A stretch of DNA of 64,000 nt from positions 1 to 64,000 of the forward strand of contig NZ_DBBS01000008.1 in assembly GCF_002292295.1 (NCBI RefSeq). The letters run 5' to 3'. Origin of the DNA: Sphingomonas sp. UBA978. GTDB lineage: Bacteria > Pseudomonadota > Alphaproteobacteria > Sphingomonadales > Sphingomonadaceae. This document shows, piece after piece, positions 17,869 through 25,018 of this stretch. How positions within the stretch are numbered: the first letter of the stretch is position 1; each line of letters starts with the position of its first letter. Both the position numbers and the translations under genes were made by a program. Under the pieces are notes generated by a model. It searched no databases. It was not told the origin of the DNA and saw only the letters and a program-made list of their open reading frames with translations.

Positions 17869-18795
17869 ATGCGGATCATCTTCATGGGAACTCCCGACTT
17901 CGCGGTGCCGACGCTGGAGGCGCTGGTAGCGGCCGGGCATGACGTCGTGGCGGCGTACAGCCAGCCGCCGCGTCCCGGCGGACGGCGCGGGCGCGAGACG
18001 GTCGCCTCGCCGGTCCAGCAGCGAGCGGAGGCGCTGGGGATCGCGGTGCGGCATCCGGTCAGCCTAAAGGACGCGGAGGCGCAGGCGGCGTTCGCCGCGC
18101 TGGATGCGGACGTCGCGGTGGTGGCCGCCTATGGGCTGATCCTGCCGCGCGCGGTGCTGGACGCGCCGCGGCTCGGCTGCCTCAACGTCCACGGCTCGCT
18201 GCTGCCGCGCTGGCGGGGGGCGGCGCCGGTGCAGCGCGCGATCCTGGCGGGCGATGCCGAGACGGGGGTCGGCATCATGCAGATGGAGGCCGGGCTCGAC
18301 ACTGGGCCGGTACGGCTGGAGGGGCGCGTCGCGATCGAGGGCAAGACCGCGGGTGCGCTGACCGGCGAGCTGGCGGCATTGGGGGCGCGGCTGATGGTGA
18401 ATGTGCTGGCCGATCCGGACGCGCATCCGGCGGTGGCGCAGCCGGCGGACGGCGTCACCTATGCCGCCAAGATCGGCAAGGCGGAGGCGCGGATCGACTT
18501 CACGCAGAGCGCGGTGGCGGTCGAGCGGCTGGTGCGGGCGATGAACCCGGCGCCGGGGGCGTGGTTCGAGGTCGCGGGCGAGCGCGTCAAGGTGCTGGCT
18601 GCCGACGTGCTGCCGTTCAGTTTTCCGGGTGGTGAAGGGACGACCGTCGATGCGACGCTGGCGATCGCCTGCGGGGACGGGGCGATCCGGCCGACGCTGG
18701 TCCAGCGCGCCGGGCGTGGCGTGACCACGGCGGAGGAGATGCTGCGCGGCTTTCCGGTGCGGTCGGGGACGGCGCTGAACGAGGGCGGGCTTTGA
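17869..18795 (+). CDS. fmt: Methionyl-tRNA formyltransferase
   Basis: 308 residues. The formyltransferase domain starts MRIIFMGTPDFAVP and contains LNVHGSLLPRWRGAAPVQ and MEAGLDTGP. A C-terminal OB-like domain follows (about 205-305). It uses 10-formyl-THF to formylate initiator Met-tRNA. I chose the ATG at 17869; an in-frame TTG at 17857 would add four residues. The stop overlaps the TTG start of truA. Confidence 0.95.
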   Translation: MRIIFMGTPDFAVPTLEALVAAGHDVVAAYSQPPRPGGRRGRETVASPVQQRAEALGIAVRHPVSLKDAEAQAAFAALDADVAVVAAYGLILPRAVLDAPRLGCLNVHGSLLPRWRGAAPVQRAILAGDAETGVGIMQMEAGLDTGPVRLEGRVAIEGKTAGALTGELAALGARLMVNVLADPDAHPAVAQPADGVTYAAKIGKAEARIDFTQSAVAVERLVRAMNPAPGAWFEVAGERVKVLAADVLPFSFPGGEGTTVDATLAIACGDGAIRPTLVQRAGRGVTTAEEMLRGFPVRSGTALNEGGL

Positions 18796-19529
18796 CGCGA
18801 TTCGCGCTGCGGGTCGAATATGACGGCCGGCCCTTCATGGGCTGGCAGCGGCAGAAGCACGGGCCAAGCGTGCAGGCGGCTTTGGAGGAGGCGGTGTTCC
18901 GCGTTACCGGCGAGCGCGCCGCGGTGCATGCGGCGGGGCGGACCGATGCGGGCGTGCACGGACTGGGGATGCGGGCGCATGTCGACATCGCAAAGCCGAT
19001 CGCGCCGTTCCGCCTGATGGAGGCGCTCAACGCGCGGGTGCGGCCGGCGCCGGTGGCGGTGCTGGAATGCGTCGAGGTTGCGGACGACTGGCATGCGCGG
19101 TTCTCGTGCCTGGGGCGGTCGTACGAATATCGGATCGTCAACCGACGCGCGCCGCTGACCTGGGAGGCGGGGCTGGCGTGGCAGGTGCCGCAGCCGCTCG
19201 ACGACGCGGCGATGGCGGCGGCGGCGGCGATGCTGGTCGGCCGGCACGACTTCACGACGTTCCGGTCGGCGCATTGTCAGGCGGATTCGCCGGTGCGGAC
19301 GCTGGATGTCCTGTCGGTCGAGCGGGTCGGGGAGCGGATCGCGGTGCGGGCGGCGGCACGGTCGTTCCTCCATCATCAGGTGCGTTCGATGGTGGGGTGT
19401 CTGGCGCTGGTCGGCATGGGGCGGTGGTCTGCAGAGGATGTGCGGGTCGCTCTGGAGGCGCGGGACCGGGCGCAGCTTGGGTTGAATGCGCCGCCTGACG
19501 GGCTGTTCTTCGTGTCGGCGGTCTATTGA
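18792..19529 (+). CDS. truA: tRNA pseudouridine(38-40) synthase TruA
   Basis: 245 residues. The active-site Asp is in AAGRTDAGVHG (about residue 54), and FLHHQVRSMVGCL is the typical C-terminal block. It isomerises uridines 38-40 in the anticodon arm. The start is TTG overlapping the fmt stop (TTGA), so the two genes are translationally coupled. Confidence 0.94.
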   Translation: MTRFALRVEYDGRPFMGWQRQKHGPSVQAALEEAVFRVTGERAAVHAAGRTDAGVHGLGMRAHVDIAKPIAPFRLMEALNARVRPAPVAVLECVEVADDWHARFSCLGRSYEYRIVNRRAPLTWEAGLAWQVPQPLDDAAMAAAAAMLVGRHDFTTFRSAHCQADSPVRTLDVLSVERVGERIAVRAAARSFLHHQVRSMVGCLALVGMGRWSAEDVRVALEARDRAQLGLNAPPDGLFFVSAVY

Positions 19530-19846
19530 GTATCGCGGACGCTCGAAGGACAAAGAGCTCGCCCTTGGCGCAGGCCGCGCGATCGGGAGACGTCGGTGCG
19601 TGCGGTTGCCGTGACCGGAAGGTCGGCGAAGAACAGTGACCCGGCTGCAAGCGCAACTCTCCGCGTTTCCGCGCGAACCATCCTTCTTTTCAGGCCGATG
19701 ATATTTGCACGCGAAGACGCGAAGACGCGAAGGTGTTGCGGCTGAAATATCCGCTGCACGTTCCCCATGCGGTGGTGCGTCTTCCGATCGCTTCGGTCGC
19801 CACTGGTTGAAACCCCTTTGCGTCTTCGCGTCTTCGCGCGAACCAA
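19530..19846. repeat. Gene-free stretch with an inverted-repeat element and a solo half-element
   Basis: No credible gene is present. A full element has arms GCGAAGACGCGAAGACGC (from 19711, 23 bases) and GCGTCTTCGCGTCTTCGC (from 19820; full arm 19815-19837), each built of an 8-base GCGAAGAC period, separated by 81 bases. The outer right end reads CGCGCGAACCA. A solo right half, CTCCGCGTTTCCGCGCGAACCA (its last 20 bases at 19661-19680), lies just upstream. The same design recurs at 63447-63580. Short reading frames here (FARRREDAK-like) are by-products of the repeat. Confidence 0.7.
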
Positions 19847-21034
19847 TCACCGCACGAAACGCGCCGCCAGTTCGACATGGGTGGACCAGCGGAACTGACC
19901 GACGGGCTGGATCCAGTCGATCCGCCAGCCGCCCTCGATCAATAGTTTCGCGTCGCGGGCGAAGCTCGACGGGTTGCAGGAGACGTAGCCGATGACCTTC
20001 GACTGGCAGGCCGCGAGCGCTTCGGTCTGGTCGCGGGCGCCGGCGCGGGGCGGATCGATGACGATGGCGTCGAAGCGGTCGAGCTCCGCCACGGTCAGCG
20101 GGCGACGGTAGAGATCGCGATGTTCGGTGAAGACCTGCATCTGGCGGCTGCCGGCGGCGGCCTTGAGCGCGAAGAGCGCGTCGCGGGCGCCTTCGGCGGC
20201 ATAGACGCGCGCGGGCAGCGCGAGGGTGAAGGTGCCGAGACCGGCGAACAGGTCGGCGATCGTGCCCGCGCCCTTGGTCGCCTCGCGCATCGCGGCGACG
20301 AGCGCGTCCTCGCCCTCCTGCGTCGCCTGCAGGAACGCGGCGGGCGGCAGCGGCACCGGGTGGCCGCCCAGCGTGATCGTGACCGGCTGCGGCTCCCAGC
20401 GCGTTTCGGGGCCGTCGCCGCTGTCGAGCGTAAAGCGGGCGATGGCGTGGCGTTCGCAGAAGTCGGTGATCTTTTCCGCAGCGGCGAGGCCGTCGGCGGT
20501 GAGGTTGGTCACCATCACGTCCGGCCCCTGATCCGAGAGGGTCAGGTGGACGTCGCCGCGACGCTTGAAGCCGAGCTTTTGCAACAGCGTGCGCAGCGGA
20601 CCGACGACCGCGAACAGCTCCGGCGCGAGGATGTGGCATTCGCGCATGTCGACGATGGCGTGGCTCTTCTCGGCGGTGAAGCCGAGGGTGACGCGGCCAC
20701 CCTTCCCTTCCGCGTGCAGCGTCGCGCGGCGCCGCGTGTTGGGAGGTGAGACAAGCGGCGGGCGCAGCGCTGCGGACAGCTCCTGCCCGTCGAGCGCGCT
20801 GGCGACGCGGTCGGTGACGAAGGCGGCGTAGGATTCGTCGTCGAGGTGCTGGAGCTGGCAGCCGCCGCATTCCGGAAAGTGGCCGCAGGGCGGCACCTGA
20901 TGGTGCGGGCCGTGGATGAGCGTGCCGTCTTCGCCCAGCAGGTCGCCGGGGGCGGCGAAGGCCGCGTGGCGGCCATCCGCGGTGACGCCATCGCCGCGGG
21001 CGGCGACGCGCAGAATCGTGTTGTCCGAAGTCAT
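19847..21034 (-). CDS. TrmA/RlmD-family 23S rRNA (uracil-5-)-methyltransferase-like
   Basis: 395 residues. The N-terminal part carries an iron-sulfur cysteine set (CGHFPECGGC plus a later CHIL), as in RumA/RlmD. The catalytic domain has DLFAGLGTFTLAL (SAM site), IDPPRAGA and SCNPSSFARD with the nucleophilic cysteine. The family makes m5U in rRNA or tRNA; which base cannot be told. The start overlaps the stop of the NAD(P)HX repair gene (ATGA), so they share a transcript. Confidence 0.9.
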   Translation of the reverse strand: MTSDNTILRVAARGDGVTADGRHAAFAAPGDLLGEDGTLIHGPHHQVPPCGHFPECGGCQLQHLDDESYAAFVTDRVASALDGQELSAALRPPLVSPPNTRRRATLHAEGKGGRVTLGFTAEKSHAIVDMRECHILAPELFAVVGPLRTLLQKLGFKRRGDVHLTLSDQGPDVMVTNLTADGLAAAEKITDFCERHAIARFTLDSGDGPETRWEPQPVTITLGGHPVPLPPAAFLQATQEGEDALVAAMREATKGAGTIADLFAGLGTFTLALPARVYAAEGARDALFALKAAAGSRQMQVFTEHRDLYRRPLTVAELDRFDAIVIDPPRAGARDQTEALAACQSKVIGYVSCNPSSFARDAKLLIEGGWRIDWIQPVGQFRWSTHVELAARFVR

Positions 21035-22419
21035 GCGCCGGCTCTGGCCGGGGTGAGCGCATTTGCCAAGTCGTCGGCGATGAAGCTTTTCCCGCATAGC
21101 GCCGCGGCGCGGGCGTGGAGCCAGGTGCCGGCGCTGGCCGCGGCGAGCGGATCGGCGCCCGGATGCGCGAGCTGCGCGGCGATCGTGCCTGCGAGGACGT
21201 CGCCGGTGCCGGCGGTGGAAAGCCATGCATTGCCGGCGGGGTGGACGCGTGTTCGGGTCGCGCTCGCGACGATCGTGGTCGGGCCTTTGAGGACGACGAT
21301 CGCGTCCGCCCGGGCGGCAGCGGTGCGGGCCTGATCGAGCAAAGATCCGGCAGGTGTCCCGAACAATCCCTTGAACTCGCCGGCATGGGGGGTGAGCACG
21401 ACGGGACGATGGCGGCCTTTCAGCGCGTCCGGGTCGAGCAGGTGCAACGCGTCGCCGTCGATGACGAGCCTATGGGTGTCGGCTTCGATGAGTGCCGTCA
21501 GCCGCGAGCGGGCTTTATCGTCACGGCCGAGCCCGGGGCCGATCAGGATGGCGCCGATGCGTCGGTCGGTCAGGGCTGCCGGGTCGTAGGGGCGGTGGAC
21601 GATGGCGTCGGGACCGCCCTGCCCGCTGCCGCCGTAGAGCGCGACATAGCCGGCACCGCTGCGCAATGCGGCGATGGCGGCGAGGCGCGCCGCCCCTTCC
21701 ATCGCACCGGCGATCACCGCGACCATGCCACGGGTGTATTTGTGCGATTCGGGGCCGGGTTGCGGCAGCAGCGGGGCGGCGGCGATGGCGACGTCGTCAG
21801 GGCGATCGATGCCGAGGTCGATCAGCCGGATCGCGCCGCAGGCCGTGGCGGCGGGGTGGAGGACGTGGGCGGGCTTGAGCGCGCCGAGCGCCAGCGTGAA
21901 GGTGGCGGGCGTCTGCCGCGTCCAGTCGGGCGCGTCGCCGGTGTCGGCATCGGTGCCGCTCGGCAGGTCCGCGGCGATGACGATCCGCGCCGCCTGTGCG
22001 AGGCGCGCCAGCTGCGCGTCGACGTCGCTGTGCAACGGACGGGTAAGGCCAGTGCCGAACAGACAGTCGATCAGGATTGGGGCGGGCCGTGCCCGATCGA
22101 GCGGTTCAATCGCGCCCATCCAGCGGCTGCGGGCATGGCGGGCGGCGTCGGTCTGCGGATCGGCGCTGGCTGCCAGCCGCACGGACAGGCCCGCGGCGTG
22201 CAGGGCGGCCGCGGCGACATAGCCGTCGCCACCGTTGTTACCGGGGCCGCACAGGACGAGGATTTCGGCACCCGCGGCAAGGCGGCGGGCGGCCTGCGCT
22301 ATCCCATTCCCCGCTCGGTCCATGAGGGTCGCGACCGACGTACCGGCGGCGATCGCGGCATTCTCGGCGGCGCGCATCCGGGCCGCCGTCAGGATCGGCT
22401 GGCCCGCGATGGGTATCAT
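21031..22419 (-). CDS. nnr: Bifunctional NAD(P)H-hydrate epimerase / ADP-dependent (S)-NAD(P)H-hydrate dehydratase
   Basis: 462 residues, a natural fusion of two repair enzymes. The N-terminal epimerase (YjeF_N, about 1-200) has LCGPGNNGGDGYVAA and ADLPSGTDADTG. The C-terminal dehydratase (about 215-460) has IGPGLGRD, TPHAGEFKGL, VLKGPTTIVA and GTGDVLAG. Together they restore damaged hydrated NAD(P)H. The gene overlaps both neighbours (ATGA with the lipoprotein gene upstream and the methyltransferase downstream). Confidence 0.93.
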   Translation of the reverse strand: MIPIAGQPILTAARMRAAENAAIAAGTSVATLMDRAGNGIAQAARRLAAGAEILVLCGPGNNGGDGYVAAAALHAAGLSVRLAASADPQTDAARHARSRWMGAIEPLDRARPAPILIDCLFGTGLTRPLHSDVDAQLARLAQAARIVIAADLPSGTDADTGDAPDWTRQTPATFTLALGALKPAHVLHPAATACGAIRLIDLGIDRPDDVAIAAAPLLPQPGPESHKYTRGMVAVIAGAMEGAARLAAIAALRSGAGYVALYGGSGQGGPDAIVHRPYDPAALTDRRIGAILIGPGLGRDDKARSRLTALIEADTHRLVIDGDALHLLDPDALKGRHRPVVLTPHAGEFKGLFGTPAGSLLDQARTAAARADAIVVLKGPTTIVASATRTRVHPAGNAWLSTAGTGDVLAGTIAAQLAHPGADPLAAASAGTWLHARAAALCGKSFIADDLANALTPARAGA

Positions 22420-22820
22420 GCGCCGCCCTTGATCGTCGCGGGCAGGCGGTAGCGGCCGTCGCCGATCGCGACGTCGATCGATCCGGCATCGGGAATGGTC
22501 ACCCGCGCCGGTTCGGCGCCATCGGCCGCGACCACGCCGCGCCCGTCCCTGGTGACGAGCAGGCGATGGAAGCCGCCATCGGCGTGACGCAGCGTCAGGA
22601 TAAGCCCGCGGTCGTCCTGCGCCTGTTCGACGGTGCAACTGCGCTGAAGCGCGCCCTGCCCGCGGGCGCACAGGATGTTGCCGGCGTCCTCGGCCGTCTT
22701 GGCCTGTTCGGCCTCGACCTGCGCGAGGACGTTGGTGTCGGCGGTCTGCGTCGCGGGATCGCTGCATGCGGAGAGGAGCAGGAATGCCCCCGCCGCACGG
22801 CTGCGATCAAATGTCCGCAT
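22416..22820 (-). CDS. Small lipoprotein of unknown function
   Basis: 134 residues. A short signal sequence ends in the lipobox LLSAC, making Cys19 the lipidated residue. The mature part contains two further cysteines (ILCARG and RSCTVEQ) that could pair, and a compact, probably beta-rich C-terminal half (HRLLVTRDGRGVV). It starts inside the last codons of ilvD (14-base overlap) and ends overlapping nnr. It is therefore the middle of an ilvD-lipoprotein-nnr-methyltransferase run. Function unknown. Confidence 0.75.
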   Translation of the reverse strand: MRTFDRSRAAGAFLLLSACSDPATQTADTNVLAQVEAEQAKTAEDAGNILCARGQGALQRSCTVEQAQDDRGLILTLRHADGGFHRLLVTRDGRGVVAADGAEPARVTIPDAGSIDVAIGDGRYRLPATIKGGA

Positions 22821-24525
22821 AGACGTGGGTTTCGGCCTTCGCGCCGGGGTGGGTGACGGCGCCCTGCCATGCGGGACCGACGTTCTGGGCATAGCGCCAC
22901 AATGCGCCCGACCCGTAATCGTTTACCCGCGGCTGCCATGCGGCACGGCGCGCGGCGAGGATGGCATCGTCGACGACGAGGTCGATCGTGCCGGTCTCGG
23001 CGTCGATGCGGATCGTGTCGCCGTCCTCGACCAGCGCGATCGGGCCGCCCTCGGCGGCTTCGGGACCGACATGGCCGATGCAGAAGCCGCGGGTCGCACC
23101 GGAGAATCGGCCATCGGTGATGAGCGCGACCTTCTCGCCCATACCGAGGCCGTAGAGCGCCGCGGTGGTCGACAGCATCTCGCGCATGCCGGGGCCGCCC
23201 TTCGGCCCTTCGTAGCGGATGATGAGCACTTCGCCTTCGTTGATCGAACGCGCCTCGACCGCGGCGAAGCAATCCTCCTCGCAATCGAAGACGCGCGCCG
23301 GCCCCTCGAACTGGAGGCGGTGCATGCCGGCGACCTTCACGATCGCACCATCGGGGGCGAGGGAGCCGCGCAGGCCGACGACGCCACCGGTCGGGCTGAT
23401 CGGCGTCTGCACGTCGTAGATGACCTTCTGGTCGGGGTTCCACGTCACCTGATCGATGTTCTCGCCCAGCGTTCGGCCGGTGACGGTCATGCAATTGCCG
23501 TCGAGCAGGCCGCCGGTCAGCATCGTCTTCATCAGCATGTAGACGCCGCCTGCCTCATACATGTCCTTCGCGACATATTGGCCACCCGGCTTGAGGTCGG
23601 CGATGTACGGCGTCGACTTGAACGCTTCGGCGACGTCGAACAGGTCGAAATCGATCCCCGCCTCGCTCGCCATCGCCGGCAGGTGGAGCGCGGCGTTGGT
23701 CGATCCGCCGGTGGCGGCGACGACGCGGGCGGCGTTGATGAAGGCTTCGCGCGTGCAGATGTCGCGCGGGCGCAGCTGCCGGCCGACCAGTTCCATCACC
23801 TGCGCGCCCGCGGCGACGGCGATCTGTTCGCGCGTCGTATAGGGGGCGGGCACCATGTTGCTGTTGGGCAGGCTGAGGCCGATCGCCTCGCCGACGCAGG
23901 CCATGGTGTTGGCGGTGAACTGGCCGCCGCAGGCGCCGTGGCCGGGACAGGCGACCTTTTCGAGTTCGTGCACCTCCGACAGCGGACAGGCGCCGGCGGC
24001 ATATTTGCCGACGACCTCGAACACATCGACGACGGTGACGTCGCGGTTGTGGAAGCGCCCGGGCAGGATCGATCCGCCATAGACGAAGATCGAAGGGATG
24101 TTGAGGCGAAGCATCGCCATCATCATGCCGGGGAGCGACTTGTCGCAGCCGGCGAAACCGACCAGCGCGTCGTAGCAATGGCCGCGGACGGACAGCTCGA
24201 CCGAATCGGCGATGACTTCGCGGCTGACCAGCGAGGCCTTCATCCCCTGATGGCCCATTGCGATGCCGTCGGTGACGGTGATCGTGTTGAAGCGGCGCGG
24301 CATGCCGCCGCCGTTGATGACGCCGGCCTGCGCGGCATCCGCCTGCGCATCGAGCGTGGTGTTGCACGGCGCGGAATTGTTGCCGGCGCTGGCGAGCGCG
24401 ACGAAGGGCTTGGCGATATCCTCCTCGCCGATGCCCATGGCGTAGTAATAGCTGCGGTGGGGAGCGCGTTCCGGGCCAACCGAGACGTGGCGGCTCGGCA
24501 GGCGGGTCTTGTCGAACTGGGTCAT
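22807..24525 (-). CDS. ilvD: Dihydroxy-acid dehydratase
   Basis: 572 residues. The iron-sulfur ligands are in NNSAPCNTT, VGFAGCDKSLPGMM and ACPGHGACGGQFTANTM; the last two are IlvD/Edd signatures, and TDGRFSGATRGFCIGHV is the C-terminal signature. The enzyme makes the 2-keto acids of valine and isoleucine synthesis. No other ilv gene is in the window. Its short leader carries a hairpin (24538-24563), and there is no obvious Shine-Dalgarno sequence. Confidence 0.95.
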   Translation of the reverse strand: MTQFDKTRLPSRHVSVGPERAPHRSYYYAMGIGEEDIAKPFVALASAGNNSAPCNTTLDAQADAAQAGVINGGGMPRRFNTITVTDGIAMGHQGMKASLVSREVIADSVELSVRGHCYDALVGFAGCDKSLPGMMMAMLRLNIPSIFVYGGSILPGRFHNRDVTVVDVFEVVGKYAAGACPLSEVHELEKVACPGHGACGGQFTANTMACVGEAIGLSLPNSNMVPAPYTTREQIAVAAGAQVMELVGRQLRPRDICTREAFINAARVVAATGGSTNAALHLPAMASEAGIDFDLFDVAEAFKSTPYIADLKPGGQYVAKDMYEAGGVYMLMKTMLTGGLLDGNCMTVTGRTLGENIDQVTWNPDQKVIYDVQTPISPTGGVVGLRGSLAPDGAIVKVAGMHRLQFEGPARVFDCEEDCFAAVEARSINEGEVLIIRYEGPKGGPGMREMLSTTAALYGLGMGEKVALITDGRFSGATRGFCIGHVGPEAAEGGPIALVEDGDTIRIDAETGTIDLVVDDAILAARRAAWQPRVNDYGSGALWRYAQNVGPAWQGAVTHPGAKAETHVYADI

Positions 24526-24537
24526 GGCGACAGGCTA

Positions 24538-24563
24538 TTGCGTCGACGGAGCCCGCGACGCAA
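24538..24563 (-). promoter_or_regulatory. Leader hairpin before ilvD
   Basis: TTGCGTCG and CGACGCAA (8 bp, perfect) flank a 10-base loop and end about 12 bases before the ilvD ATG. No leader peptide rich in branched-chain codons is visible, so classical attenuation is not supported. A structural or operator role is possible. Confidence 0.35.
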
Positions 24564-24585
24564 GTCTGTTACGCCAAATTTTTGT

Positions 24586-24936
24586 TCAGAGCGCTTCGAG
24601 CGCCTTTGCGACCCCGTCCATGGTGAACGGCTTCTGCAGGACGGGACGGTCGCGGAACTGCGCATCGACGCTGTCGTCGCTGCCGCCGGTGGCGAAGACG
24701 AACGGGATATCCCGCGCCGCAAGCGCTTCGGCGACGGGGGTGCTCTTCTCGCCGCCGCGCAGGTTGACGTCGAGGATCGCGGCGTCGATGCCGCCATCCT
24801 CGACCCGCGCCAAAGCGGTCGCGACGCTGTCGACGGTGCCGACGGCGGTCTTGTCGAGCACCTCGAGGAAATCCTCGAGCATCATCGCGATCAGCGGTTC
24901 GTCCTCGACGATGAGGATCTGGGTCGGAGCAGCCAT
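24586..24936 (-). CDS. Single-domain response regulator of the PFxFATG (FATGUY, SdrG-like) family
   Basis: 116 residues, receiver domain only. Acidic pocket ED at 11-12, phospho-acceptor Asp56 (AILDVNLRGG), and Lys102 in QKPF. Residues 78-85 read PFVFATGG, close to the PFxFATGY motif of the FATGUY receivers. SdrG, a member of that family in Sphingomonas, takes part in general-stress-response phosphorelays. With no output domain it must act as a phosphate shuttle or sink, or by protein contact. It lies between cckA and ilvD, 82 bases downstream of cckA. Confidence 0.82.
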   Translation of the reverse strand: MAAPTQILIVEDEPLIAMMLEDFLEVLDKTAVGTVDSVATALARVEDGGIDAAILDVNLRGGEKSTPVAEALAARDIPFVFATGGSDDSVDAQFRDRPVLQKPFTMDGVAKALEAL

Positions 24937-25018
24937 CCATGGCCCTTACCCGCGGTTGTTGCGCAATGCCAACAGGTTGTTTTCGGTCTGTACCGGTCGG
25001 ACGACACAAGGGCCGGGG

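Noticed and set aside
19523..19878. Small frames with FARRREDAK-like or AKTRRRK-like peptides
   Set aside because: Products of the GCGAAGAC repeat arms; no ribosome site or conserved protein.
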